From NCBI GenBank assembly GCA_038030265.1, contig CM075940.1, positions 30,232,940 to 30,296,939 of the forward strand: DNA of 64,000 nucleotides. Reading direction: 5' to 3'. Every line of letters starts with the position of its first letter. Within the stretch, counting starts at the first letter, position 1. The position numbers and the translations under genes are program-made. This document shows positions 33,192 to 45,895 of the stretch, one piece after another. Origin of the DNA: Corythucha ciliata (Eukaryota > Arthropoda > Insecta > Hemiptera > Tingidae). The notes beneath the pieces are model-generated. The model saw nothing but the letters and a program-made list of their open reading frames with translations. It did not search any database and was not told where the DNA came from.

Positions 33192-36100
33192 TCACAGTTG
33201 AGTGTCAGGCTTGATGTCACTCGTTGAGCCTGACGGCGAAGGCGCTACTACTGGGAGTTGTTCCAATTCTTTACTGGATGAATTGGCTTCCGCGACTTCG
33301 ACGAAAGTAGAGCTCAATTCACCCTTGAGCTTGCTCACTTTGGTCGTCGCGACGTCGTACATGAAAATCTCCTCCTGTTTGTCCGGCTCACCGCCATTGC
33401 TTCCGTTGCTGCAAACAAAAGAGGAAAAATCTTTGTAAGAAATGAGTAGTGACAGTTTGCATTTTTGGAAAAGAAGGACAACAGTAGAATTATAATGAAA
33501 ATTCAACGGAGTTAAGTTACTTTCAGTTGAACCGAACCAATTGATGGATATAGATCGAGTTAGATAGAAAGAAAGACGAAGAAGTAAATAAAAGAAGCAT
33601 TAACTTTCCAAGTGCGTGACTGGAAAGATTCAATTTTTTTCCTTCAACATTAGCGGATGCCTGTTAACATCGGTATCGAATTGCTGAAAAGTTGGAAAGG
33701 AAGGAAGAACACTCTCGTCCTATGCAACCGTAAACGTAATGATCGAAAAAAATAAAAAAATTACCAATTGAATGCATGGTGGGTATATAGGGGTTAGGAC
33801 ATCACGTAGCTTACAACTTCATTCGAACCCCCCCCCCCCCTGTGTAATTGATTACTGGAGAATTTTTAATTTTGTTTTTCTGTTGACATGGGCAGAGTTT
33901 GTAGGATCTATTTCTATCATTCAGTTTTGTACATTTGTATTTTCGGTTTAAAGATGTGTTAAACATGGTTGGAGTGTTTTGCTGCTCCCCATACAGCGTA
34001 TACTCGCACTCGCACTCGTACATTTTGAATGTTTACCTGGTAACAAGTAGAACGACGGACTGTTGCCCTGGTGAAGTGCTTCTCTCCATATCAAGCCATT
34101 TCTCGAAGTTTTCAGTCGTCGGTTCTTTGACAACAGCCTTGAGCGCCTCGCCCGCCACAAACCTTACGCCCTGAACTTGAACAGTCCTCGAGGATCGCTC
34201 CGCACCGTCAGACTCTTCGCGAGACTTTAGAAAATCGTAATCGACCGGAGCGAGAACGACAACGCTCGAAACTGTTTTGTCTTTGAGTTGAGGGACGTCG
34301 GGAATTGGAAACCTCGTTCCACTCACTTTCAACGGAAGGTAGCGATTGTAGCGAGAGTCGTTGAGGACGACAGGGTCTAACTGAGTCGCGTCTTCGCGAA
34401 CGTACGCCTCGGGAATGTTCTGACCTTCTTTCGTGTTGGGGTTGTAACGGACCACTTTCATTTCAACGTCTTTCCTCGTGGGTGATTGGGGCTCCGCGGG
34501 AGAACCATCAGCATTGAGGACAGATGGGACGGGAGCCGATCCCGCGCCATATAGACTTTCCAATGCCTCTGGGGGAAGATTCTCTAGTGGAATATCCCCA
34601 ACTTTATCATAATCAAGAATCTGAATATCAGCGTTTCCAAGAATACCAGACGAAAGTAACTGTTCTCTCAAATCATCCGGAACCTCATCAGGCAGAGCAG
34701 CCAAATTAGCCTTTTTCTTTTCCAACTCTTCTTTCGTTGGCTCTTCCGACACCTCCTCAGATTCATTTTTCTCAGTCACAACTTCATCCCTCTCAATCGG
34801 AGGAGCCGTCGAAGTTCTTGAAGTGAACGTCGGCCTCGGCCTCTGCGTTGTCGACCTGTACTCCACGGACTGTTGTTGCTCAAATCTATGATTGTCCGGT
34901 CGGTAAGTGACAAAATTCTGCCGGTTTTGCGGAGGCTGCTCTTGGGGCTGTTGCGAGAAAACAGCGGGATTGGTTTCGGGCGTTCGGGGAGCGAACGCTT
35001 TTTTCTGAGAGTCAAACGTGTACTCGATGTTTTCGTGTCCTCCTCCTTCTCCTCCTCCTCTCGGCGGTGAGATTTGGTGAGCTTCAAGTTGTGAGATAGA
35101 TTTGACGATTTCACCGTTGGTGAAGGTTTGGATCGGCGATTGACTAATCTGGTCACGTGACACAGCACCGATTCCTTGATTTTGATTTACTTCGTCGTTT
35201 TGCTCGTTCGGTGTATATGACGGCCTTCTCCTTGGGAAATCAGAAGATGTTCTTGTTTGCTGCTGCTGCTGCTGGACACTCTGCTGAGGTTGCTTACTGT
35301 CTTGAGGCTCCTGTCTCACGATGGTGTACGTTTGTGGTGAAGGCGTAGAGGACGCAATTGTTTCGTCCTTTTGTTGGTAGGGATTGCGTGGGATCTGTCC
35401 TCGGTTGGGTGCTTGAACATGAATTGGCTGCTGAGTGTGAAACTGTTGGACTGGAGGAACTTGAAAGGTCTGCTCCTGATGCTGTAAATTACCATTTTGA
35501 AGAGCTTGATGCCTTAAATTTTGTTGATGCAGAAACAATTTATGTTTTTTGTACTCTTCAATTTGAGCAGCGAGCGTAGGTTGAAACTGGGGTCTATGCG
35601 AAGGAGACGGAGCGACACCCTGATTGAATCCATTGTTACTCGAACTTTGAATTGGGAGTTGTGGTGGTCGGTTTTTGTTTCGTTCGTTGTATTGAAATCG
35701 TTGACGATCGGATGGCGTAGGAAAGGCTGCAGAGTGAGTTTGCGACGGACTCGAGGCTTGTGTGAATTGCTGGGGCCTGTGAAATATGGCTGTAGTGTGT
35801 TGTTGCCTGGATGGCGGAGGAGGACCGAAATTAACATTTGAGGGTCCTCTCTGTAAAATGGCTTGTGTTGGTTGTCCAACTTGTTGACGACCCGGTGGTT
35901 TTTGATAGTGTGTCAACGCGGGGGGTGGTGGTGAGCGCGACGGTTGACGAGGAGGAGGGTTGTCAAAATGACTTTGTTGTCTCTTGAAAGTTGGGGCTTT
36001 CACTGACTCGGAAGAGTCCCTGTTTTGTGCACGATCGACTACAGGCAGAGCCCCCTCGGGCTCTGAAGCACTTACATGTAGCTCGTGGTCATGGTGAGGA

Positions 36101-36819
36101 TTTGATTTCTCAGATTTTCCGAAAGTAACCTTGAGGTTTGATCCATAATATGTCTCAGACTCAGGCCTTATAATCGCTCTGAATGTTGTACTTGGTGGCT
36201 GCGATGGAGGAGCCGTGTAAACTGGCGCTACCTCTGTAACTGACGCGTGTGGGTCAATTTCGACTGTTTCAGTTGTATGCTCCGTCAAGGCAGGGACAGG
36301 AGGTTCGTATATAACATCAGATTCGCCAGGTTTTCCACTTGCGTGAGGGTTTTTCTTGTACTTGACGTAAAACACGTGGACTGGTTCTTTTGTCGATGGC
36401 GCCGGTGGGAGAGTCGGTTGAGGAGGTGGAGCTGGAAGGCTCTCATTCGACTCTTTTATGATTATTTCGATTATGGGCTCAGGTTCTTGGTAATAAGAAT
36501 GAGCATAACCGCCGTCGTACGAATCTCCCTCGTAGCCAGTCACCAATTCCGCCACATTGTTGCTAGCTTCCGGCTCGTAGTCACCTCTAGACAAAATCTC
36601 GTTGGTATTATTTTTAATTTTTTGATGATACAAAGGATCCATCTGAGAGTACTTGATGACTGGCTCCATTTGAACTGCGTACGGGGGAGGGGGCATATTT
36701 GGCCTTAGCCGGCGTCGCATTTGTGGGCTAGGAAGCCTTCTCAGGGGTTCGCCCTTCTTCTGAGGAACATCGCCTTGCGTCCAGGCTACTGCTCCGAAGA
36801 CTAATCCTAGAAGGATTGC
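33192..36819 (-). CDS. Secreted Pro/Gln-rich protein, last two coding exons (999 codons), function unknown
   Basis: Exon 36819-34037 follows a good acceptor (TTTCTTAC...CTGTTTCAG) and ends at a GTAAAC donor; exon 33408-33192 completes the frame. Together they are exactly 3000 nt including the stop. The first residues AILLGLVFGAVAWTQGDVPQ look like the end of a signal peptide, so a short upstream exon with the ATG is missing. The ORF start in the intron is not convincing. The middle is low complexity, rich in P and Q (PPPRQPSRSPPPP, QQSVQQQQQQT). The C-terminal third is more ordered and acidic (LREQLLSSGILGNADIQILD, NRYLPLKVSGTRFPIPDVPQ, VSSVVVLAPVDYDF), a segment I believe is conserved in uncharacterised arthropod extracellular proteins. 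A cuticle or matrix role is possible but not shown. Confidence 0.85.
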
Positions 36820-39427
36820 CTGAAACAGATAAAGTAAGAAATTGAACTCATTGCATTTGTTGCTTTCTGACCTGTTCATATTGCTGGGTAATAATGAATG
36901 TTGACAAGAGAAAAGGATTAAAAACGTGTCCATATCAATTACGAGTGAAAGTGGGACGTGCGAAGTGGTAAGATTGCACTTGCAGTGATGGTGGGGGGGG
37001 GGGCAAAATTGAAACTTTGCCATAAGGGCTTAAAGTCAGAAAGTTCCCGTATGTTAGCAAAACACCGGAGGGAACCCCAAAAGGGTCTCGCCAACTCAGT
37101 TTAATAGTAAGCTAGGGCTGAAACTAGCCTTCCTTCCCGGCCGGGGTACGTGGTGCGTGTTCAAGCTGGCGTGCGGGCTGTCGCAAAGTTCTGTGCCCCC
37201 TCCCCCCCTAGTGTTCCGTCAAACTTTGCAAGTGTTAATTTCATACTGAACGATAATTAAAATCGAGTAAAAACGACACGAGGGAACGAAAAAGAAAAGG
37301 AAATGGTGCAGTAAAAAAAAATCATATTGTAAAAAAATAAAATAAAAATTTCATTTGAGCCCCTCCTGAACTTTTGAAAAAGTGCAAATCTCCCCACATG
37401 CTCTCGCCTTACGAAGCTGGAGTGCCCCGAACGTCATTATAATTGAGATTGTGAAACATGTATGTACTTTATCTAAGTTCTCCCATTGAAGTAAATTTAA
37501 TGAAACCATGACGTTTTGTTAATGAAGATGACGCTCATATATTTCGTCAGTTGCCAAGACTGAAAAGTATCTGCTAATAGATAAAGTTCATTTTGAACAC
37601 AAAAAGGAATTTTCCGTCGTGAACATCCCTCCTTGGCATTCTTTCCCATAGTCCTCTTCATGCTATGTGCTGTAACAATAAAAGGAAATCCTTACCTTAC
37701 GCGCTTTAGCGCAAAATAAATACTATTCTTCGATTCCGTAACTTTTTTTTTATTTGTTAACGAAACGCGACTGTCACAGATTCTCGAGTGGATTGTTATG
37801 GTCAGTGAGGAGGGGCTACGATTCTTATTTGATCCTGAAAAACTTGAAGCGAGGAGGTATCAAATGTATGGGAAAAAGCGCGTCTAACACGGCTTGAACA
37901 GCAATTTAGACACGCGCTACTGAAGGGGGGGAAAAAAAGTTACGAAATAACGTGGGAAACGGCCTCAAGAATCACAAAATAGCGTTCGATATGAGTTCCC
38001 GTACTGTATGGAAGACGTCTGATTGTTTCAAATATGGGTAGTATTGTCTTTTTGAATAAAAGGGGACCACTTTCATCGAATTCGGTAAAATGATACTTCC
38101 TGTAAACAGTTTGTTTGAACATACTCATGCAGGGGAGGCCCGAAGGACTAAATTCGATTATTTAATAAAATCAATAGAATTTATTGGAAAAGAGTGAGCT
38201 CTTGAGAAAAGAAACAGCTCTCCTACTAATCTGATTTGAAACTTTCATTAGTTTTTCTGTAAGAAAAAAAAAGAAGTTGTGTTTGTTTATTTTTATTTTT
38301 GTTGGTTATATTTCGCCGTTGTGCTTGTCGAACTTGATAATTCGGTTGGAAATAATCAAACAAAATATTCACTTCTTTAAATTAAAAAAAAAAAAACATT
38401 GTTGTAATAGGAACTTGGGGTTTTTAACTTTCCAGTAAATGGAACGCTAAATTTACGTCTTCCTTTGGGGCATGGTCACTTAATGATTCATGGGATCGTA
38501 AGGTCAAAATTTCCTTGAATCACTGGAAAAAAAGCCACTCCCCAGAAATCAAATTCATTGCGAGTTCTAAAAGAAAGTCACTCGTGTCGGCTCTTCCTCT
38601 GCGAGCCAAGTCAATAAAACGAGTGAAAGATTATGCAACCTCTCCTTCCAAGGATTTTCTCTTCACACAGGACTCATATTTTTGTAGCATCATTGTCTCT
38701 TTCTTCAATCAAACTGGCATTATTTCATCGTTAAAATGACAAAAAAAATACTCATCCGTAAATTACCAGAGAAGCCATTCTTAACAAATATAAATTGCTT
38801 TTGTTTCATGGCATTTCGTTTCGCTCTAATAAATCTGGAAAATCGCGCTTTTAAACTCAATTTGAACGACCCCTTCCCCCTTTCCAATTTGACGAATCAG
38901 TTGCAGTTGTTTTGAGTTAATTTGGATCATTAAGGACGTATTGAAAAGTGACAGTGTCCGAAGGTGAGAAAATCTTGGGCAACTTTACTTATAGGAAGAA
39001 GTTGAGATCGAATCAAGCGGTCTAATTTGATTGTGGGTAGTTTTCAACGGCCACGTGGCCTACTAATCTTCGTTGAAGGCTGAGAGAGTGAATGAGCACT
39101 CGTGAAGTTTGAAATATAACTAAATTCCACCGCATGCTTTTGCTAGCTGCGTTGAAATTAAATTTTCACGCCCTCCCCCCCCCCGTCCATACCGCCTCTA
39201 TTGGACAGCGCAACCGAATAATTGTTAGTTGCAACGCAGAATTCAAGAAGTGTAAAATTGTACTTCAAATTCCATTTAAACGGCCCAGGTCCCAGGTTCA
39301 CACGATCGTCCGAGAAAGTAAAATACAAACATGTGATTTCATGCCATTTCTTTATGGAGCAGGTATTTACCGTCCTTTTTACCACCTTATCCTTGTTTCT
39401 TCATGACCGAGAACAGAGTCACGTGAG
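36820..39427. other. Upstream region of the Pro/Gln-rich gene and intergenic sequence
   Basis: The missing first exon and promoter of the 33-36.8 kb gene should lie here, but no ATG exon with a suitable donor stood out. There are G and C runs at 36993-37003, 37199-37208 and 39175-39184. Nothing else was recognised. Confidence 0.4.
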
Positions 39428-39985
39428 CAATAGTATATTACGATCCAAGGGCGTAATGACGAATACCGCCCGAGTGTTGTACGCTATTTTTTGTACAGCC
39501 GAAGTTCATAATAATAACAATAATAATCATAAAAACCAATCTTTAAAGCCCCGTTCAGAAGCTTTGTGCTATGCATCTGTGGAGTCTATGCAACCAATCA
39601 AATTAATTCCTTCGAAAAATGAAGCATTTTGATAGGTTGCACAAACTCCACAGACGCATAGCATATGGTTTGTTTAATAAACTGAAGTGAACCCACACTC
39701 TAGCCAGCGAATGGAAGGATGACGTAGCTGATACAGAGAGAACTTTAATCGCCTCTCAGCGTAATTTATAGTCCTTATTTTTGTGTTTTTAATGCTAATG
39801 TACAATTTAAAAACAAAATTAGGAAGAAATATTTTTTAAAAAAACAACAAAAGGCCTAAAAGAAGAAGCAGTGGGCTAATATTTTTCTTTACGCCCGGCG
39901 GGCGGAATGAACCTCATGTCGCCCGCTCAAGGCTCTTCCAGCGGGCGAATTTCGAGTCTTTACGCCCGGCTGTATAAAAAAGGTT
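39428..39985 (+). repeat. 0.55-kb dispersed repeat, copy A, with internal hairpin
   Basis: It matches the reverse complement of 52720-53302 almost throughout, from ATAGTATATTACGATCC to TTTACGCCCGGCTGTA. It lacks about 45 bp present in copy B after AAGGGCG. The segment 39565-39665 is an imperfect hairpin (GCTATGC.TCTGTGGAGT.TATGCAACC and complement). Near the end are clustered GCCCGGCGGGCG-type motifs. No coding capacity or terminal repeats were found. Confidence 0.7.
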
Positions 39986-40302
39986 TTTTACGAACGTAAG
40001 CGCTAGGTTCTTAACGTGAAAGTATTACGAGCTCCAAACAAGCTTGTGATAAATAGTTCAAAATTAGATCTAAACAGAAAAAATTGAAGAAGTGACTGAA
40101 AATAGTGTAACTGTCAGCGTGAAGTCACCCCTCAGGGTTTCTAAAACGGGACCTATAGGACCTTATAAAGAGTGTCTTTAGGTTAGTCTGGTGGCGGTGG
40201 ACTCTAAATAGAAAAAAAGTGTCGTACACAATTACAGGGTTAATATGACGGGATCGTTGGGACTTTAAACACGACAAATTCACTATATCATCGGTTAGTA
40301 CC
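39986..40302. other. Intergenic, nothing recognised
   Basis: No exon, repeat or element was recognised between copy A of the dispersed repeat and the tRNA-like insert. Confidence 0.4.
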
Positions 40303-40310
40303 ATTGCCCA

Positions 40311-40381
40311 CGAGCGCCTCGATGGTGTAATGGATACAATGCTCGCTTCGTAACCCAGCGGGCCTGGGTTCGAATCCAGCT
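40311..40381 (+). other. tRNA-like insert flanked by 8-bp direct repeats
   Basis: It has a perfect B-box (GGTTCGAATCC), a T-arm-like CTGG/CCAG stem, an A-box-like GATGGTGTAATGG and a loop TTCGTAA that would read anticodon CGT (Thr). The acceptor and anticodon stems do not pair well. ATTGCCCA precedes it (40303-40310) and follows it (40382-40389). It looks like a retro-inserted tRNA-derived sequence rather than a working gene. Confidence 0.45.
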
Positions 40382-40594
40382 ATTGCCCATTACACTATAA
40401 GGCTGCGGCGAGCTGTGACACGGCTCACTCGGCTTCGTGTGGGCGTTCACGGCGGTGTGCGTATGACAAACCGCGCATCGACCGAAACGCCCGCGTAGTA
40501 CGGGTGTGAAGTGCACAGCTGATGGAGTCACAGGGTATGGCGTAAGGGCCACAAGAGCTTAGGTGCCAGCGGGCTCGGTTAGTCCGAGTCCGCA

Positions 40595-40625
<31 letters not shown>

Positions 40626-40635
40626 CCATTGCCCA
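40382..40635 (+). mobile_element. SINE with A tail and 8-bp target duplication
   Basis: The body is 40390-40627, flanked by ATTGCCCA (40382-40389 and 40628-40635). It has the same head as the copy at 28805 (CTATAAGGCTGCGGCGAGC). Its tRNA-like 3' part begins GGGTATGGCGTAAGG and ends CGCACCCTC before the A tail, so the ends pair (GGGT/ACCC). Confidence 0.8.
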
Positions 40636-43600
40636 CATCCCCTGTGGTCTCCCTTATACACTTGAAATTTTTCCGCAGGTGCAGCATGACTCGGAGACTC
40701 AGTTGAGCCGCTAAATATGTTGTAGTATTAACTGGCCAGTGGATCTATAAACTCGCGGGTTCATCGCCGGAAAACTGAGCATGATGGGTTCTCGTCCGCA
40801 ATCCTATAGATTTGTTCAGCCTTCGAAAAACATAAAAAATCCTACCTCTTGAACAAATCAAATTCTATAATAAAACCGAAAGGTTTAGGTGATATTGTCC
40901 CCCTTCCCCGCTACTCCATGGATGCCTCTAATCACAACTGTCTCCCCGATTTTGTATGCCATTCGTTAACATATTTTACAGCTCTAGCAAGCGCTATAGT
41001 ACAATTTCAATGTTGTGAGAAGACTCCCGAGCCATAAACCATTAACGCCTTCCAACAATGCCTTGCGCAATTTTCTCGAGGGATATAAATCAAGCGCACC
41101 CTCAACCATTAAGTTTCTCGCGTGTATTTTACAATGTGTTGTAAAGGAAATCTCGTTCAACGGCATTAATTCGTCTCGTAGCACTGTTTTAACCCTGGAA
41201 TGTTTTTAGGGCTTTTCATTTTAAGCTACAAGTTTCTTCAGTTTTTTAAATGCTGTTAATTACTATAAAATTATAAGGGAAGTATGGTTATTAGTGCAAA
41301 TGTTTCGGTTTTGCACTTTCTCTGAACATTGTGACGTGATATAACACATAAAAAAAACCCAAGTTACTTACTTTCACAAGTAATTCATTATTTACGAATA
41401 TTTGGTGAAAATACCTCAGTCTGAATTTATTTGCTGAGATCGTTCACAATTTGAGGTGTCAGCCAGTCCTCGTGCGTCCCATCTCAATCTACCCCCCCCC
41501 CTCTCATACTCACTCTCTCTCACCACATACAAGCAGATTGAATGGACATGATAAATGCGGGGGTGGAAGGTATTATTAAGTAAGATGTGTTTTTCCTGAC
41601 ACGAGCCATAGCATTCCTTCTCGCCGCTGTTGACTTTCTCTCTGGTTTAAAGTTGAAGAATCAAAATGTTTACAAGCTGTTTAATACTTTCTTGTGTGAG
41701 GAAGAAATTTTTTTCGCGGCACGATCCTTGTTGGTTTCCGTGAAGTTTTTCCCTCTCGTCCCCACCCCCCACCAACTTCGATAAAGAAAAAGGACTGGGC
41801 TGCGCGCCAGACCTTGGGTTTCACTGTGGCTTTCCCAAAACACGGTGACGGTGAGGGGAGGTTTGAATGAAAATCCGTTGGCGTCCCATTCTTGGCAAAT
41901 GGGTTTTATTACGCGTATGCCACACTCACTTCGGTAGTCAAGGACTCGACTTAAACGGACGAGCGATAATTCACTCGAAAAAAAGTGAAAACGAAACGGA
42001 GAGGAATTAAATTCGCCGTAAAAAGGCAAGACCGGAAATGTTGGAAAGGTGCCACCTGCCTGCACTCGTGTGGAGTACGACTTTATGTTGTCTCCAATGT
42101 GGTATGATAATGTGATGGGGGGGGGGGGTGTATGGAGAAGAGGGCAAAACTCAATATAAATAGAAAATTGAGCTGTTCATGGTGTATAAAGTGGACAAGG
42201 AAAATAAGGCGCGAAAGGCTTTTGAAGTTGTAACGTCTTCATTGATGGTGTAAGAAGGCTTCACGCGACAAATGTAGGCTGTCAACAAGAATTTGGGTTC
42301 CTGGTGAGCGAGTTATGGTTTTTTTTTTCAATATGAAATAAAGATTTTTAGAAAGTTCCGATCAGCGGAGTCAAGCCCCAAGAATAAACCTGTTAATGAA
42401 AATAATGATAATTGCTAGACACAGCACGACATTCAATCTTAAATTTCAATCCTATTTGGGACGAAGGGGTTAAAAACCTATTTGAACGGTTTCACAACAG
42501 GTTGAAGAACGCGTTGGTTACCCCCCTTTCCCACCACTTGAAGCGAATAATAAGGCATGATAAAACGCTTTCCAGGAATATTTCATTTCTCCTGCGCAAA
42601 TGAAAGTTGGTATGATGTGCGGTAAGCATCCCGGCGAACGCAAGAAATGACACATCACGTTAATTCAAGCGTTGACGAAGCGAAAACAAGCCCTCTTCAA
42701 CCGAAAGAAGAGGAATTATTTGAAAGAGTCTTGATTACAAAAACAATCCCCCAATTAGGTGAATTGCGCGAGATTATGAACGTTCCATACCCTTGAACAG
42801 GGCTAATGAACACGTTCGATTTTAATTTTATGGGAGCAATGATCATCGCTCTCGTCCATTTTATGAGAAACTCCAAAGCTCCAAAGAAACGGTCGGAATA
42901 GCGACAAACAAATGCTTTTTTCTGTGTAAACTCAGACGGAAATATCATGATTCTTCTGTATTTGTCTGGAAGAGCCTTTTTGCTCATCATTTATTCATAT
43001 ACGACTCAATGAGTTCATCTGCTTTTCCCTCAATATTGGGGTTTCTTTCCACTAAAAATGATAGTTCTTGAAAACGGCCAAATGAAAAAAATTAAAAAAT
43101 GCATAAAAAATGCCGTAGGTACTTCAAGCAATAACAAAATACCAGTTTGCTAAATCTAGACGGGCACATTTCAGCTATAGGAAGCATCTAAGGCCCAACC
43201 TCTTTTTTTTTTTACCGAAACTATATCTAAAATTCCAATCTGAACAATTAGAGCAAGCTCGATGATAACCATATTTTTCTATTAAAAAAAAGGGCTGAGA
43301 ATCAGTGTCAACCTTAATGTATTCTTCAGGTAGAAGATTACCTTATATCTTCCTCTCACACTTAAAAAATGCACCCACAACAAGGTGAAAGTGCCGGCAG
43401 CCGTCTCTCCAGCAAATCCCGTTTTTAAAATTAAAAAAAAAATGTTGAACACCCTCGTTCAAAAATATTTAAAGTCTGATTCGGATAACACATATCATCC
43501 CCCCCCCCCTTATTTACTCGATTTTTATATACAAAATACAGTAGTTGTTGTCAATTATGGTCAGAGGTAAACCTGCTGGTGATTACATAAAAATGTTTTC

Positions 43601-45424
43601 TTCTTCAGAATGATGGTTGTTTCAATACAGTTTTTTCACGCAAAATTAAGCTGTATATTATATGCTTTGAAAAAAAAAATTGTTTGCATCAGAATATTGC
43701 ATAACGGGCGAGTTTTTTTGTTTATTTTCGGACAATTTTATTTTAAAATAATAGGACGCATAACAACACATGTGCTCTGGGTCTCTCTACATCAATGTTG
43801 ATGCGCCCCCTTGCATTAAAAATGAATACGTTACTCACCCTTCCGTACACAACCATCCTGGGTAACTTCTTACGCGGACTACACAGTTGTTACCATGCTC
43901 CTGTATCTGTTTGACTAATTATTGAATTTATCGTTTTAAAGACGGAAAAACACTTCCCTGTATACCACCGAGTAACTGAAGGATTGAGGGCTCTCTCCTT
44001 TCACAAACAGAACAGACAGGACTTTCCTCACCGCTTTACAGCAGCTCTCCCTTCTCTTCGACGCGGTCTTTTCATCTTCCCTTCTACCTTTTATTATTTT
44101 GTGTGTGCGTTTATGTGAAAAAAAAAGGGGGGGGTTCAAGAAGGAACAAGTGTCAATTCTTGGGGAATTGCTTGGTCTCCCTCCCCCCTCCCCCACCGTC
44201 GAACGTAATTGTAATAACAGAGCCACACGCGCGTATGACTTCATTGAAAGGCGAGAAAAAGTTCGGACACGGAACATTGCGGTTGTTTCGCGTACTCAAC
44301 GCCTTCGTAATGTTATGAGAATGCTTGTCACGCGCACCTCCTCATCAACAACCCCTTTCCCCTCATCAGCGAGCGTCTTATAAGTCACGCGCTTAGTAAA
44401 TTCGATCTTGACAGATTCATCATTTTATAGAATTTCTCCATTGAGGTCTATAAAAATGGAAGAAAAGTTTTTTATTTATTCCGGGGACGTGTTATCTTTT
44501 ACGAGGCGTTTTTGTCCGGGAATGAAGGGAGAACCATAACGACCACAAAATTTAAGTTATTTTCCTACTGGGTAAACCTATCGTCCCAGATATTCACCAG
44601 GACAGTCTTGGGGTTTGACGTCCATCGGGGGACGCTCAAATCCCCCGGTTTTAAGCGAAATGTCTTAAATAGTCAATTTTGGTCGTGATGTGGCGCTATA
44701 CGCACCTATATACAACAGACGGGTGAACGACTCTCCGAGACGTCATTATTATTATTGTTATGTGACCCGTGTTTGTCAGAAAACTGAGACAATCGATCGA
44801 AGTTTGAAATAAAACTTCGTGTCTCTCGAATTTATCGCTTCTCAACTAAAATGTCTAATTAGCGGCAGACGAACTTTAATTCCGTTCTCTTTCTCTCGCA
44901 TCTCAAATGAAATATCTAATTAGCGCGTTGAAGGGCATCTTCCTGTTACGCTAGTTTTTCTTCGTTATTGGCACGCTTTGTGTGCTCCCATGAACTGAAA
45001 TGATATCAATATCTTTGAAGTAACATTATTTCATTTCATTTATTTTTCAGCTCAACATTAATAAACAACAAACAGAGCAGTCAGAACAACGACAATGATA
45101 ATCAAATATAAACAAATAACCACAGAGTACATAAATAAGGTATGATCACAGTCAGATATTAGGATTATCACAATAACTGATAATTTTTTCCCTTGAAAGA
45201 ATTCAACGAATCGGAAAAGAAATCACAGCTCAGGGGTATAATTGGCCAATGAAGCTAAACGAGACAACGTGTAATGCATCGTGCAACGTTAAAAGGTAGC
45301 ACACGTCAGTTTCTGACATCGCTGTGGAACTCTCAGAGCGAGACAGTGGCGCTTAACTCCCCCCCCCCCAATCAGAATTGATGATATCCATCATAGCATC
45401 ACACACACAGAGGATCTAAATAGA
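40636..45424. other. Long intergenic stretch without recognised gene
   Basis: Both strands were scanned for exon chains; only isolated short frames were found. Notable items are C or G runs (41492-41501, 42117-42128, 43499-43509, 45359-45369) and two nearby copies of TGTCTAATTAGCG-like sequence at about 44850 and 44915. Confidence 0.4.
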
Positions 45425-45615
45425 TTTTTGCCATCTTCAACGTATGGGAGTACAACTGGAGTTGTACTTGTATTGTTTCAGTTGTACTTCCACGCGCTGA
45501 AGATGGCGAACAGCCGAAACCGACCCGTTTTTGACGCACCTCAACGAGGGAAGACTGGCAATGTAAGCTCCTACGGCTACAACTTTATGCATGCATTACT
45601 TACCCTCGTAGTTTA
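45425..45615 (+). repeat. Second copy of the hammerhead-like/Penelope-like end sequence
   Basis: CTGAAGA (45497-45503), GGC/GCC stem with loop GAACA, and GAAAC (45516-45520) are followed by GACGCACCTCAACGAGGGAAGACTGG-type sequence shared with 25.7 kb. Upstream is a broken inverted piece (GCCATCTTCAACGTATGG from 45429). Confidence 0.5.
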
Positions 45616-45747
45616 AGCGATCTTACTAAAAATATCATTAAAAACATATTTTTCTATGAATTTCAAGGGTTCCTAGAAAGAACGTTCATAAAATACGGCG
45701 GGCATTAGTTTCTCTTTCGTTTTTTTTTCAGCTCTCTTCAGATCAGT

Positions 45748-45775
45748 TATTATTATTATTATTATTATTATTATT
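45748..45775. repeat. (ATT)n microsatellite
   Basis: Nine uninterrupted TAT/ATT trinucleotides. Confidence 0.9.
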
Positions 45776-45895
45776 GGCACAAAAACTGTAGAGGTGTAGC
45801 TGCTTGTCGCTTATCATTGTTATTATTTTTAACTTATAGCCGCGGTGCTCTGTTTCAGATCTGCCCCCCCCCCTCCTTTCTGTTACTCTTAACGC

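Noticed and set aside
36247..36708. Plus-strand open frame of 153 codons
   Set aside because: It is antisense to the strongly supported Pro/Gln-rich exon and composed of mirrored low-complexity sequence.
36820..37023. N-terminal extension of the Pro/Gln-rich frame beyond 36819
   Set aside because: The frame is open by chance across a good acceptor with a pyrimidine tract; the extra residues have no signal-peptide logic and include a G-run product.
39160..39632. Overlapping open frames near 39.2-39.6 kb as a gene
   Set aside because: They partly lie in the dispersed repeat, and the frames recur at 53 kb only because the repeat does.
41670..42065. Minus-strand open frame of 131 codons
   Set aside because: No domain, no splice partners and no start context distinguish it from chance.
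43936..44383. Overlapping open frames on both strands
   Set aside because: No similarity to known proteins and no intron pattern; likely chance in a less AT-rich patch.
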